Positions 33,103 through 42,816 are shown, counted from the stretch's first letter. The stretch: DNA of 64,000 nt from SFEL01 sp964392455 (GCA_964392455.1 CAYMPG010000003.1:1-64000), one strand, 5' to 3'. Translations and numbers: made by a program. The notes: generated by a model from the letters alone, not told the origin.

Positions 33103-33768
33103 CTATATTTCACATAAATCCCTGTCTATAATTGTGCGCCGCTCACCGCTCAGCAGCGGATGCTCACTCCCCTCTATCATAAGTATTCTATGCTTGCGGG
33201 GGCATGTGGTATAAAAGAAATCTGTCAGCTCCTCATCTGAAAAATAGCTTCTTAAATTAACAAAGATAAACAGCTTTTCCCGCTCAAATTCTGCCACCAT
33301 ATCCATATAGCTTATTATTGCATCAATATCATTTTCAGGTGCTTCCTCCACAGCAAGGTTTGCCTGTTTTAAAAAGGATGCTATGGTCAGCTTATCGCTA
33401 TCAAAGGTAAGCGGGTATTCTCCGCACAGCTCTGTCAGCAATTGCTCTATACCTGATAATACCAGGTGGTAGCGCTCAAAGTATTCGGATTCCATGGCCC
33501 TGCTCTCTATTTGGGATATTATACGGGTAAGCAGCGTCTTTTTATTGCAGGGGAAGGGAACTATCTCTGTAAACATTTCAGCGTGCTTTGAAATGCTCAG
33601 CAGCTTGCCTTCTGATGAAAGCACGCAGGTTCCCGGTTCATCACAAAGCTGACGGCGTATGTCCTTTATGAGGCTGCGGAAGGCACTTTGATTTTCAATC
33701 ACTATCGAGCAGGCGCAGCCTTCCTCAAGGGGTACAGGCGGGCTATATTGAGAAAAAAGCAGCTTCAA
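33103..33768 (-). CDS. csn2: Csn2, type II-A adaptation protein
   Basis: A 221-residue protein at the end of the cas operon, next to the array. Csn2 forms a ring on DNA ends and works with Cas1-Cas2-Cas9 in spacer acquisition. The N-terminal PLEEGCACSIVIENQSAFRSLIKDIRRQL, LTIASFLKQANLAVEE, and FVNLRSYFSDEELTDFFYTTCPRKHRILMIEGSEHP agree with the Csn2 fold, in which a strand NLR..L follows the helical arm. It uses a TTG start overlapping the cas2 stop by four bases. Its presence defines subtype II-A. Confidence 0.9.
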   Translation of the reverse strand: MKLLFSQYSPPVPLEEGCACSIVIENQSAFRSLIKDIRRQLCDEPGTCVLSSEGKLLSISKHAEMFTEIVPFPCNKKTLLTRIISQIESRAMESEYFERYHLVLSGIEQLLTELCGEYPLTFDSDKLTIASFLKQANLAVEEAPENDIDAIISYMDMVAEFEREKLFIFVNLRSYFSDEELTDFFYTTCPRKHRILMIEGSEHPLLSGERRTIIDRDLCEI

Positions 33769-34085
33769 AGAATCACCAGCCTTTCATCGCTAGTTACCAC
33801 ATCTGTTTCAAGCCTGCCCACCAGATATTCCATGCCTGCGAATTGCTTTTCCGTAACGGTGAGCATCTGTACCAGGCCTGCCGGCGGCCTGTTTTTGCGT
33901 ACGGTATCCATTGCCGCCTTGCCTGCACCGGCATTTATCAGCAGGCGGCAGTATACCGACTCCTGCATCATTATAAACCCATTGCTTATCAGCGCCTTGC
34001 GAAAGCGCCGATAGTTTCGCCTGTCATCCGGCGTTTCTGTAGGCAGGTCAAAAAATACCAATACACGCATAAATCTGTAGCTCAT
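33765..34085 (-). CDS. cas2: Cas2
   Basis: A 106-residue ferredoxin-fold protein of the Cas1-Cas2 integrase. MRVLVFFDLPTETPDDRRNYRRFRKALISNGFIMMQESVYCRLL has the conserved Asp after strand 1 (FFDLP). The ending matches type II Cas2 proteins. It overlaps cas1 by four bases (ATGA) and csn2 by four. Confidence 0.96.
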   Translation of the reverse strand: MSYRFMRVLVFFDLPTETPDDRRNYRRFRKALISNGFIMMQESVYCRLLINAGAGKAAMDTVRKNRPPAGLVQMLTVTEKQFAGMEYLVGRLETDVVTSDERLVIL

Positions 34086-34954
34086 AGCAGTGGAAACTTT
34101 ATTGCTTCAATGTCATCGCCGTTCAGTGCATCGAATACGCTCTTTGTGTATATCTTTATCGAATTGAGCACGGTCTGTTCGCTGCCATTTATGCTTACTG
34201 TATCATTAAGCACAGCAATTACCCTGTGCTTTTCCTCAGGGCTAAAATCCCATAGCTCCATGGACAGCACCCTTTTATCTATTAGCGGCCGATATGGCTC
34301 CATAAGGTCACAGCTCAGATTAAACTGATTGAACACATTGTCATGAAACAGCCCAAATTGCGTTAGATACCCATTTGCCGTCACCTCCCTGTTAAATACA
34401 GAAAGGATTATCCCGTAGCCATAATCCAGCGCCGCATTTATCGGATCCGGCGAAGCCCTTCTAACAAAGTCCATTCCAAACAGCCCATTGAAATAAACCT
34501 TCGCTGCATGGCCCTCCCTGTTTGTCACATCGCCAAATTCAATCTCCCCAATATATCTGGTCAGCTTATCCGCCTCGTTTTCCCTGCCGGCAGCCCGCAA
34601 TACGCCTGCCTGGTTTTTAATCTTTTCTGTAACTATGGCCGTCCATACGTGGCCCTTGGTCAGGTCTGTCCACTGCATTTGCTGCTTTACCTTGCGTGAA
34701 GTATCGTGGCTGCCATAATACGGGCAAAGCTCTGCGGTGGGATTTCTTTTCCCATCGCAGAACACCACCCTTATCTTTTTATTCACCAGCTCGGATAACA
34801 GATACCCCGTCATGGATACCGCAGTGCTTTCTATCATCAGCAGAGCAATCTCATCCATAAACACCCGCCTGGTCTCCTCGCCCCGTACCACAAGGTAGCC
34901 CATTTTATAGTCCAGCTTGCATCTGCTGGAAATCACCACCGTGCGCCAGCTCAT
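34082..34954 (-). CDS. cas1: Cas1 integrase
   Basis: A 290-residue type II Cas1. It has GYLVVRGEETRRVFMDEIALLMIESTAVSMTGYLLSELV, the metal-site Glu in NREGHAAKVYFNGLFG, the His in GLFHDNVFNQFNLSCDLMEPYRPLID, and the Asp in that last block. It integrates spacers at the leader end of the array. It starts four bases after the cas9 stop, with a weak ribosome site, so coupling is likely. Confidence 0.97.
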   Translation of the reverse strand: MSWRTVVISSRCKLDYKMGYLVVRGEETRRVFMDEIALLMIESTAVSMTGYLLSELVNKKIRVVFCDGKRNPTAELCPYYGSHDTSRKVKQQMQWTDLTKGHVWTAIVTEKIKNQAGVLRAAGRENEADKLTRYIGEIEFGDVTNREGHAAKVYFNGLFGMDFVRRASPDPINAALDYGYGIILSVFNREVTANGYLTQFGLFHDNVFNQFNLSCDLMEPYRPLIDKRVLSMELWDFSPEEKHRVIAVLNDTVSINGSEQTVLNSIKIYTKSVFDALNGDDIEAIKFPLL

Positions 34955-34958
34955 ATCT

Positions 34959-37900
34959 TTACAGCAGCGTCAGCAGGTTTATCGACGCCTTCTCATACAG
35001 ACCCGATGGCGATTGATCTATTATGCGAACGTCTGAGTAGCTCTTCTTCCAGTTCGAAAGGCTTGAGCTTAATGTAGGCACCCCTGCCTTTCCAACACCG
35101 CCTATGGCTGTAAAGTCACTTCCACCGCCATTCCTGCTGAATACAACAAGTATTTCAGACAGGATTTTAATTTGCTCATCAGGAGCTAAGCCAATAAACT
35201 TCTTCCGTCCGTTCACGAGCGTATCTATCACGTTGCTGACTGCAGGCCGCTTGTTGAATGGATATGCCGACAGCTTCTGCGTGAGCACATCGTATAGCTC
35301 TATATTCTTTTCAGGTGTCAGCTTATCATAATCGGCATTCAGCTTGAGCTGCTGATTATCCCTGCGTTTATTCTGGAATGACTCTATGCGCTTAATGTAT
35401 CTCTCATCCTCCGGCTCCAGCCGCAGCGGCATCAATGGTGATACAAGCAGCAGCTTTCCGCCGCTGGCTTTTCCGGACAGAGCCACACGGAAGCCGTCCA
35501 GCGACAGAATGGTATTTACCCTGAGTATGCGGGCTTCCATCGGCAATTCCACGCTATCAACAGCCTTGCCGATGACTTTTTCTATGGCCGCCCTGGTAAC
35601 CTCTCTGGCTGCCGCATAGCTTTCAGCAAACTTTGCTGCCATTATCAGCTCAATAGGAACTATCATCAGCTCGCTTTTTTTACCCAGATAATACTTTGCC
35701 AGCACGAAGAACGTGGCTGTAGGCTTTCTGTATCCACCATACTTCTCAGGTGGCAGGTTGTTTTTGCGGGGCAGCAGTTCGCTTTTTAATGTAGCGCCCA
35801 TTGGCTGCTGATCATACAGCGAGCCTTTGCGGCAGAATGCATACCGTGTTACGTGGATATGGTTCTTCTGCACTATTCGCTTGACCCTGCCGATATCTGC
35901 CTCTCCGCGCCATACGCATCCGTTTTTCCCTACCGGATGGTCAAATATCTCCTTTGTCTTCATGCTGTATTTCTGATCCAGCCTGAAGTAGTTTTTATTG
36001 AATTTTTCATGGTATACGTTGCCTACCACCACATTCAGGTAAGCATCCTTGGCATGGTGCAAATCATTCACCGTGCGGCATTTCAGCATTTCAAATTCAT
36101 GACGAAAATCAGCTACCAGCCCAGCCTTTACGTACACTATCTCGGTATCAGGATAACGCTCCTTAAGGATAGATGTGACTGCCTTGGTGGACTGTCGGGT
36201 CTCTACCAGCTGGCGCTGTATAAAGCCCATCAGCTCATCATCGGTAAACTGCGTGGTTCTGGTAAGCCTGCGATACTTTTCTTCGGTAATAAGATTCTTA
36301 TCATGCAGCTTTTTCCAGAACACGCCCATGCGGCTTCTTATATCCGCCTTAATCGGGTATTTGTCCCCTTTATCTCCGTTACACTCAGAACGACACAGCA
36401 CCTTGTTGTTGAGTATACTGTCATCCTTTACCTTGCACTGGGGATAAATGTGATCCACGTCATAGATTTTTTGATCCGATAAATGTTCCAGCGCAATAGG
36501 CTCCCCGCTATACATACACTTGCCCAGCTGCATAAAGTAAAGGTACAGCTTGTCGCTTTGCAGGGCGTTATCGTCCTTTGTCTCCAGCAGGTTTTTCAGT
36601 TCACGTACTTCGCTCTCACTAAACTCCTTATACGCTTCCAGTATCTGAGTGCGGCGTGACTTTGTGCGCTTTCCCTTTTGTTCCTCGTTGGCTCCCCGTG
36701 CCATTTCTACAAATATCCTGCTGGGTGGCGCTCCCAGGGCTTTCACAACGTCCTTTACCACATCAAGCGTGCGATATATCTGACGCCGTACCGTATTGGA
36801 TAAATACAGCTCATCCATCCGTTTGGACAGGCTCTTTGGGTTTTCTCTATAATACTCGGTTACTTCATTTTTGATATTATCTGCAAATGTGAACTTATCC
36901 GTCAGCAGCTCCATGATGGTATAGTTGGTTTCCCACATAGCCTGCAGCATGGTGAATACCTGGCCCGTACCCGAATTCCTTTCCATTCCTTCAATTTCAC
37001 AGAGGAGTCTGCGTGAAAGCCTCCCGAAGTCCTTAAACTTCTGATTGGAAAGGTATTTGGCATCTTCCGTGCATATATTGGGAAATTCTTTTGATATCCA
37101 TCGGATAAAGCGTGCCTTGTCCTCGGTGCAGGTGATGCGCTCTATAATCTGCTCCGCCTGATCCACCGTTAGCATTCCTGCATCCAGGAGCTTCCGGAAA
37201 GCATGCCATGGTTGCAATGAAGACTTTATGCCCTCAGTATCCACTCCGCTCAGTATATCGGAGCTGAGCATGTATCCTTCGCTTATGCAGAACTCCTTCA
37301 GTGCTTTAAAGGTTACACGTTTTTTTCTTTCAAATAGCTCACGGTATATGCTTTGCTTCTGTTCTACAGTGATTGGGATGCCATTTATTTTTATAGGATT
37401 GATTTCATTAAGAACAGTAAACTTTGTATAATACAGCGAATTCTTGGGCAATACATACTCCGAAGGGAGATATGTACAGCGGCCAATCATATTATGAATA
37501 AACCTATCCTCGCTCTTGTCCAGATCCACCATATCCTCAAAATTCCACGGGTATATCCTGCCTGCCTTTCTTTCCAGCCAGGCATAGCTGCTGCGATTAT
37601 TCAGCGGCCCTACATAGTATGGAATTCTAAACCTGAATACGGATATTATCTTTTCAGATACAGTAAGCCCGTCGCTATCCCTTTCCCTGAGAAATGGTAG
37701 ATATTGCTCTGCATTTTCCAGTATTTTCTTCAGCTCCACCAGATAAAGCTGATATGGTATGACACGGTTGTCTGTGTCCTTCTGCTTCGGCATAAATGTA
37801 TACATCTCCAGCCGGGCAAGCATATCATCATATTCTGCTTTGTCAGCCTGCTGCACATCAATATTCTTTACTATTTTCTTTATATAATCGCAAAAGTCCG

Positions 37901-39044
37901 TTTTTTTCGCATATTTGTCCGTCTTCTTTCCTTTGCCAGAGGAATGGTGCGAATATGCACAGTAATTCTTTTCTGTTGCGTCATTAAACACTTCATCGTA
38001 TTTACCCGGTGCGTATTTTTTAACAAAGCCTTTTAGGTAAGCAAGGTCGGCTTTATGCTGCTGGTATATTTTTACCTTGGCGCTGGATATATACTTTTCC
38101 TCCTGAAGAACATCGGTAAGCACAGACCAATCGTACAATTCCTTCAGCTTGCGTACCAGCTCTGCATCATCGCCCAGCTGCATAAGTACAGACTCCAATT
38201 TCCCTTCATCGCCGCCGAGATCTATGGACTCAGCACTTGCATACTCGTCCGCCTTATGCGGGAAAAGCTTTCCCGGCATCACCTTGCCCCCGCACAAAAG
38301 CGATATCATGCCTGAGCGAGATATTATCGGAGCCGCCTTATCCTCATCATCAAGGTGCATATCGGTCGGCTTTTTGCCATCAAATAAAAGCTCATTAAAT
38401 GCTTTCACCTTATCGCTTATGCGAAGCTTTGTTTTGAGTATGCGGGCAAAGTCCTCTACGTTACAATACCAGGGCTTTTCCCCATCAAACCAGTTTATAA
38501 AGCCATCATATATTTCGGATATATCAGTAGCAGCCTCTACGTTATCCTCGCTGACCGAGCTGAGAAAATGCCCTCTATGAGCCACCAGCCATGCACAAGC
38601 AATATATACCAGCCTCACATCATGGGGTTCGTGTGATTCCATCAGGTCAACGATAAGGTGGTGAATAGTTGGATAGGCCTTATAATAGTCCTTTTCACTA
38701 TAGTCAGCATCATTAAAGTACACACCCTCAGAGCCGGTTGTGGACTTGTCCTCCTGCCATAATGCACTTTCGCGTATGCGGATGAAAAATTGCGGATCTT
38801 TAGCCGTTATCGGTACAGCTAACAATTCCTGAATAAGCTGTACCCGCTGCTTACGCCTATCAACACGCCGCCGTGCGGTACGATTTGCGCGGCGTTCTTC
38901 CGAAAGGGCGGCACTATCAAAAGTCATGACACCAGCCATGGGCTCTCCTTTAAATTTTTGGAGGTTGTATTCCGTATCGGTAACAGCATAGCCTACAGAG
39001 TCAGTGCCACAATCCAATCCCAGATAGTATTCTTTGTTTTTCAT
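34959..39044 (-). CDS. cas9: Cas9 RNA-guided DNA endonuclease (type II-A)
   Basis: 1361 residues, the size range of SpCas9. RuvC-I is YYLGLDCGTDSVGYAVTD with catalytic Asp11. The Arg-rich bridge helix is SEERRANRTARRRVDRRKQR (about residues 50-70). RuvC-II is RIFVEMARGANEEQKGKR near 775. The HNH site is YDVDHIYPQ near 865 with NNKVLC after it. RuvC-III is NDLHHAKDAYLNVVVGN near 995. All catalytic residues are present, so it should be active. GGAGG precedes the ATG by eight bases. The PAM is not predictable here. cas9-cas1-cas2-csn2 form one operon from the promoter at 39270-39298. Confidence 0.99.
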   Translation of the reverse strand: MKNKEYYLGLDCGTDSVGYAVTDTEYNLQKFKGEPMAGVMTFDSAALSEERRANRTARRRVDRRKQRVQLIQELLAVPITAKDPQFFIRIRESALWQEDKSTTGSEGVYFNDADYSEKDYYKAYPTIHHLIVDLMESHEPHDVRLVYIACAWLVAHRGHFLSSVSEDNVEAATDISEIYDGFINWFDGEKPWYCNVEDFARILKTKLRISDKVKAFNELLFDGKKPTDMHLDDEDKAAPIISRSGMISLLCGGKVMPGKLFPHKADEYASAESIDLGGDEGKLESVLMQLGDDAELVRKLKELYDWSVLTDVLQEEKYISSAKVKIYQQHKADLAYLKGFVKKYAPGKYDEVFNDATEKNYCAYSHHSSGKGKKTDKYAKKTDFCDYIKKIVKNIDVQQADKAEYDDMLARLEMYTFMPKQKDTDNRVIPYQLYLVELKKILENAEQYLPFLRERDSDGLTVSEKIISVFRFRIPYYVGPLNNRSSYAWLERKAGRIYPWNFEDMVDLDKSEDRFIHNMIGRCTYLPSEYVLPKNSLYYTKFTVLNEINPIKINGIPITVEQKQSIYRELFERKKRVTFKALKEFCISEGYMLSSDILSGVDTEGIKSSLQPWHAFRKLLDAGMLTVDQAEQIIERITCTEDKARFIRWISKEFPNICTEDAKYLSNQKFKDFGRLSRRLLCEIEGMERNSGTGQVFTMLQAMWETNYTIMELLTDKFTFADNIKNEVTEYYRENPKSLSKRMDELYLSNTVRRQIYRTLDVVKDVVKALGAPPSRIFVEMARGANEEQKGKRTKSRRTQILEAYKEFSESEVRELKNLLETKDDNALQSDKLYLYFMQLGKCMYSGEPIALEHLSDQKIYDVDHIYPQCKVKDDSILNNKVLCRSECNGDKGDKYPIKADIRSRMGVFWKKLHDKNLITEEKYRRLTRTTQFTDDELMGFIQRQLVETRQSTKAVTSILKERYPDTEIVYVKAGLVADFRHEFEMLKCRTVNDLHHAKDAYLNVVVGNVYHEKFNKNYFRLDQKYSMKTKEIFDHPVGKNGCVWRGEADIGRVKRIVQKNHIHVTRYAFCRKGSLYDQQPMGATLKSELLPRKNNLPPEKYGGYRKPTATFFVLAKYYLGKKSELMIVPIELIMAAKFAESYAAAREVTRAAIEKVIGKAVDSVELPMEARILRVNTILSLDGFRVALSGKASGGKLLLVSPLMPLRLEPEDERYIKRIESFQNKRRDNQQLKLNADYDKLTPEKNIELYDVLTQKLSAYPFNKRPAVSNVIDTLVNGRKKFIGLAPDEQIKILSEILVVFSRNGGGSDFTAIGGVGKAGVPTLSSSLSNWKKSYSDVRIIDQSPSGLYEKASINLLTLL

Positions 39045-39045
39045 A

Positions 39046-39075
39046 TTGACATCCTCCGGAAAGATATGGTATTTT
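39046..39075 (+). promoter_or_regulatory. tracrRNA promoter
   Basis: TTGACA (39046-39051), 18 bases, TATTTT (39070-39075) on the plus strand. Transcription should begin near 39082. The promoter overlaps the cas9 Shine-Dalgarno on the opposite strand. Confidence 0.75.
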
Positions 39076-39081
39076 GGTCAT

Positions 39082-39200
39082 GTAAGAACAGTCCCCTCTG
39101 GACTTACACAGCAAGTTCAAATAAGATTTCATCGAAATCGTCAGCTTGTCTGACCGTACAAGAGTACGACTTAAAGATGCCCGATTGGGTGTCTTTTTTT
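39082..39200 (+). ncRNA. tracrRNA
   Basis: The anti-repeat (39089-39120) contains CCCCTCTGGACTTACACAGC, matching the repeat complement with few changes, then AAGTTCAAATAAG as in tracrRNAs. Three hairpins follow: GATTTC/GAAATC (39125-39139), CGTAC/GTACG (39155-39168), and GATGCCC with GGGTGTC (39176-39193), ending in seven T (39194-39200). It is divergent from cas9, pairs with the pre-crRNA for RNase III processing and holds Cas9 as guide scaffold. Confidence 0.95.
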
Positions 39201-39499
39201 GTTTGTTTTCGCAGGGGTTCTTTCAGATAGACGGTTAATTCTTTTTTCGATATGGTAAGATGTGTGTTGATTATACTCTATTTTTCTCCATATCGCAACA
39301 AATTATCTTGTGGCAGCTCGTATAATTTTGCTTTTATTTTACTCCTGTACATTTTTTCCTGTTCGGATGCATTTTATCAACAATTATAATGTATTTTTGT
39401 CAGGTAAGCACACAGCCCTAAAGCCGAACCCGAGCAGCCTATTTATGTGCCTTGAAAGGCGCTCCCCGCCATAACCATATTTTCCCTGTACTCCGGGCT
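39201..39499. other. Gene-free stretch with the cas operon promoter
   Basis: It holds the promoter listed at 39270-39298. The rest, A+T-rich, separates the cas operon from the end of the recombinase operon. No confident terminator of the recombinase transcript was found. Confidence 0.55.
39270..39298 (-). promoter_or_regulatory. cas9 operon promoter
   Basis: On the minus strand TTGCGA (39293-39298) and TATAAT (39270-39275) are 17 bases apart. The leader of about 220 nt would run antisense through the complete tracrRNA gene before reaching cas9. Confidence 0.65.
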
Positions 39500-41005
39500 T
39501 TATTCGCCCCACCTGTAGCGTATTTGGACAACGCCATTTGGAAATACCTTTACACAATCAAGTATTATGCCTATCGTTGCCCGGTCCAGCTTTATAATGG
39601 CTCTTTCATTCGCCAGCCTGTTCAGCCACTGTGCTGTACAGGGAGCGCTTTCTTCTTCGCAGATGGTCTGCCGCAGCTTCTCCATGCGATGCTCCAGGGC
39701 TGCCTGAATTTCTGTAAATTCATTACGGTTCAGCTTATTATTCTTATATCTCTCATAGGCATACCGCTTATCCATGGCAAGGCCGGACATGGCAAGCGCC
39801 AGCGCTGCGAGGCTTTTCTCTTTTCTGCGCCGTGCGTCCTCTGCCATACTGCCGCATATACCGGCTACGTCTGCTTTTTCAATTAGGCGATTTACATCCT
39901 CCAGCACAATGCGGCTCAGCTTTGCTTCATATATTCTGTGGCTGCCGCAGGCACATGGCCCGCCAGTTTTATACCGTGTACAGAAATATGCCCCTCTACC
40001 ATGGTAATTTACCAGCTTCATCCTGCCGCCGCAGGCTCCGCAGTATATCAGCCCAGCGAAAAGGCTGCCTGACCCACGAAATGCCCTGCCAGTGCTGCGC
40101 CCGGCAAGCATTGCCTGCGCCTGCTCCCATTCCTGCCGCCCGATGATTGCGGGATGAGTATCCCGATGGATGATCCATCGCTCCCGTGGAATGGAGAAAG
40201 CCCTATCATGCATGCTGCTCTTTCTGCTTTTGCCTTCAGGCGTATCCCCTGCATATACAGGGTCACGCAGCAGCCTATCCACGGAAAATATGCTCCACGC
40301 CCAGTTTTTTGTATTGGGTGCAGCCCTTTTATAAAACCCGCTTTCTGCCCGCCTTACCCCCGGGCAGGGTATTTCCCGCCGGTTCAGTTCGCTTGCAATG
40401 GCGGTTTTGCCCATGCCCCCAAGATACATGGCGTATATCTGCCTTACAGTTTCGCTGTCGCCATTTGGAATAAGGCTGCCATCTCCACCGGCTGCTTTGT
40501 CATAGCCATACGGCGGCGATGGGCAAAGGTACTTCCCCTGGGCTCTGCGGGTGCTTAAGGCCGTACGCACCTTTTTTGAAATATCCTCTGCATACTGGGC
40601 ATTCATAAGGTTAACAACTGGAAGCCTTATGCCATCATATGGGCTCGTGACGCTATCCATATTGTCATTGATGGCGATAAAGCGCACGCCAAGGCGGGGA
40701 AATACCCGCTCAAGATATTCACCCGCCAGTATAAGGTCGCGGCCAAAGCGGCTAAGGTCCTTTACCACCACGCAATCTATGCAGCCCGCCTCGATATCCC
40801 GAATCATCTCATTAAAGGCAGGCCGGTCAAAGCATACGCCGGAATAGCCATCATCGGAATAATGCCCTGCTATGCTCAGCTCTTCGCTGCGGAGGCAATA
40901 CTCCTCCAGTAGCTGCCGCTGCACCCGTATGCTTTCGCTGGGCGCATCCTCCCCATCCTCCCTGGATACCCTTTCATACAGAGCCGCCCTGTATACCTTC
41001 TGCAT
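39500..41005 (-). CDS. Large serine recombinase (TndX/TnpX type), second of a tandem pair
   Basis: A 501-residue site-specific recombinase. The catalytic domain opens AALYERVSREDGED with nucleophile Ser14 and has VVVKDLSRFGRD. The recombinase domain spans about residues 160-285 (YGYDKAAGG, RLLRDPVYAGDT). The zinc ribbon is FAGLIYCGACGGRMKLVN with a later C.C pair (YFCTRYKTGGPCACGSH), followed by a coiled-coil region (about 385-440). Both catalytic and DNA-binding parts are complete. It starts two bases after the upstream recombinase stop. One or both recombinases integrate and excise the 12.4-kb element. Confidence 0.93.
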   Translation of the reverse strand: MQKVYRAALYERVSREDGEDAPSESIRVQRQLLEEYCLRSEELSIAGHYSDDGYSGVCFDRPAFNEMIRDIEAGCIDCVVVKDLSRFGRDLILAGEYLERVFPRLGVRFIAINDNMDSVTSPYDGIRLPVVNLMNAQYAEDISKKVRTALSTRRAQGKYLCPSPPYGYDKAAGGDGSLIPNGDSETVRQIYAMYLGGMGKTAIASELNRREIPCPGVRRAESGFYKRAAPNTKNWAWSIFSVDRLLRDPVYAGDTPEGKSRKSSMHDRAFSIPRERWIIHRDTHPAIIGRQEWEQAQAMLAGRSTGRAFRGSGSLFAGLIYCGACGGRMKLVNYHGRGAYFCTRYKTGGPCACGSHRIYEAKLSRIVLEDVNRLIEKADVAGICGSMAEDARRRKEKSLAALALAMSGLAMDKRYAYERYKNNKLNRNEFTEIQAALEHRMEKLRQTICEEESAPCTAQWLNRLANERAIIKLDRATIGIILDCVKVFPNGVVQIRYRWGE

Positions 41006-41007
41006 GG

Positions 41008-42579
41008 CTATGCATCATCCCGAGAGCAGGCCCCGGCAATATCCGAAAAGCGATAGCATATCTTTACACAGTCATCATTGTACACATATATGCCCTCCAC
41101 CGTTGCAGCAAGCGTCACCCGGTCCAGCGATTCTATTCGCCTCTGCTCAATGAGCTGTCCTGCCCATTTTTTACTTGGCAGGGCTTGCTGCTCCACAATC
41201 TCATTCTCCACCTGTAGCTGCCGCCTGAGGGCTTCCTCGCCTGCCTCATACTCTGCCCTGTATGAAATATAATCCTCGCCGGAAAGCAGCCCGGCCTTAT
41301 AATCCTCATAAAGGCTGCGGCGCAGTCTCTCCATTCGCTCAATGGATTTTTGTATCCGCTCTTTTTCTGCCGTGTGCCGGGTGGGCGGCACTGTCTTTGG
41401 TATTCTTATGCTGCTCATATCAGGTATGGCTTCAAGCATGGAGTTCAGATCGCCAAGTAATATGGCCGCCACAGTGCTGCGCCATATCCTGCTGCCGGAA
41501 CAGGCCCCTGTGCCATATCGCTCATAGCTGCCGCAGGAATATTTCGCCTTTTCCCCCTTGCCACGGGACACCATGCTCCGGCCGCACAGCCCGCATTTTA
41601 TAAAGCCCCTGAGCGGATCCTCCAGCACGGGGCCATGGCTCCTCTCCCTCACCTTAAGCAGCCGCTGTACCCTCTCCCACTGTTCAGCCGAGACCACCGG
41701 GTCATGGGTGTTTTGCTTAACTATCCATTTATCCCGCTCCTGCAGCCGGGCTTTGCCATGCATGGCTGGCCGGCAGTACTTTCCCTGCACCATGTGGCCT
41801 GCATATACGGGATTGCACAGTATCCTGTGAATGGTGGAATACGTCCAGTAGGTGGTACCATCCAGCTTAAGTCCGTTTTTATAGTTTTCCCCCATAAGCC
41901 GCTTGTATTGGCTGGGGCAGGGTATACCCTCATCATTCAGTCGACGGGCAATGGCATCCTTGCCCTGGCCCCCTTCAAACATATCGTATATCCTCCTCAC
42001 CACCCCTGCTGCCCCCTCGTCAATCACAAGATGGCTATGGGCCTCAGGGTCACGGCAATAGCCATAGCTGCAAAACGCCCCTATAAACTCACCCCGTCTG
42101 CGCCTTGTGTCGAAGGAGCTCCTTATCTTCCCGGAAATATCCCTGGCGTATTGAGAATTGAATATATTCTTTATTGGCAGCATCATGTCATATGCTCCAT
42201 TGATGCTGTCCACATTGTCATTTATGGCGATAAAGCGCACGCCCTTCTGGGGCAATATGCGCTCAAGATACCTGCCGGTATCTATATAATCCCTGCCAAA
42301 GCGGCTCAAATCCTTTACGATGATACAGTTTATCCTGCCTTCCTCCACAGCCTCCATCATCTGCCTGAATGCAGGCCGTTCAAAGCTGGTGCCGGTAAAG
42401 CCGTCATCCACATAGTGGCAGGCTATCTCCATATCCTCCGCCTGATGGCAGTAGCTTTCCAGCATATTTAGCTGGCTGGTAATGCTGTCGCTCTCCGCCT
42501 TATCCCCATCCTCACGGGAGAGCCTTGCGTACAATCCGCATCTGTAAATCTGCCGCCCGGGCTTTGCCATATCCTGCAC
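41008..42579 (-). CDS. Large serine recombinase (TndX/TnpX type), first of a tandem pair
   Basis: A 523-residue relative of the next gene. RCGLYARLSREDGD has the nucleophile Ser near residue 21, IIVKDLSRFGRDYID follows, and the YARDISGKIRSSFDTRRRRGEFIG joins to the recombinase domain. HRILCNPVYAGHMVQGK, the zinc ribbon FIKCGLCGRSMVSR and KYSCGSYERYGTGACSGS, and a coiled coil from about 410 complete it. GTG start at 42579, with GGAGG eight bases before it inside the upstream small gene. Both proteins keep all motifs, so either could be the integrase; their targets may differ. Confidence 0.93.
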   Translation of the reverse strand: MQDMAKPGRQIYRCGLYARLSREDGDKAESDSITSQLNMLESYCHQAEDMEIACHYVDDGFTGTSFERPAFRQMMEAVEEGRINCIIVKDLSRFGRDYIDTGRYLERILPQKGVRFIAINDNVDSINGAYDMMLPIKNIFNSQYARDISGKIRSSFDTRRRRGEFIGAFCSYGYCRDPEAHSHLVIDEGAAGVVRRIYDMFEGGQGKDAIARRLNDEGIPCPSQYKRLMGENYKNGLKLDGTTYWTYSTIHRILCNPVYAGHMVQGKYCRPAMHGKARLQERDKWIVKQNTHDPVVSAEQWERVQRLLKVRERSHGPVLEDPLRGFIKCGLCGRSMVSRGKGEKAKYSCGSYERYGTGACSGSRIWRSTVAAILLGDLNSMLEAIPDMSSIRIPKTVPPTRHTAEKERIQKSIERMERLRRSLYEDYKAGLLSGEDYISYRAEYEAGEEALRRQLQVENEIVEQQALPSKKWAGQLIEQRRIESLDRVTLAATVEGIYVYNDDCVKICYRFSDIAGACSRDDA

Positions 42580-42582
42580 AGA

Positions 42583-42714
42583 TTATGCCTCCGGCTGCCT
42601 GTCCTGGTGGGCCTTTATCAGCTCTATCACCACCTGCTCAGGGCTCTTTTCGCCGGAAAAAAACCTTACCACCTTTATGCCGCCTTCCATTTCATCGTTT
42701 GCCCGGGTATCCAT
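42583..42714 (-). CDS. Small TnpW-like protein (43 aa) of the recombinase operon
   Basis: A 43-residue frame with GGAGGAGG before its ATG. Its end carries the ribosome site of the recombinase and overlaps it functionally. The peptide contains IKVVRFFSGEKSPEQVVIELIKAH, similar in pattern to the short TnpW-like proteins that accompany large serine recombinases in clostridial transposons (a VxxxFS...E..I..LI motif). Role unknown; possibly a directionality or accessory factor, which I only infer from position. Confidence 0.55.
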   Translation of the reverse strand: MDTRANDEMEGGIKVVRFFSGEKSPEQVVIELIKAHQDRQPEA

Positions 42715-42816
42715 AGAGCGCCTCCTCCTTTTTTCTTTTATAAATCTCTATTTCGCCCATACGGCCCATATGAATGGTTTCACAAATAAAATCCCTGGCC
42801 TGTGCTGTTTATATGC

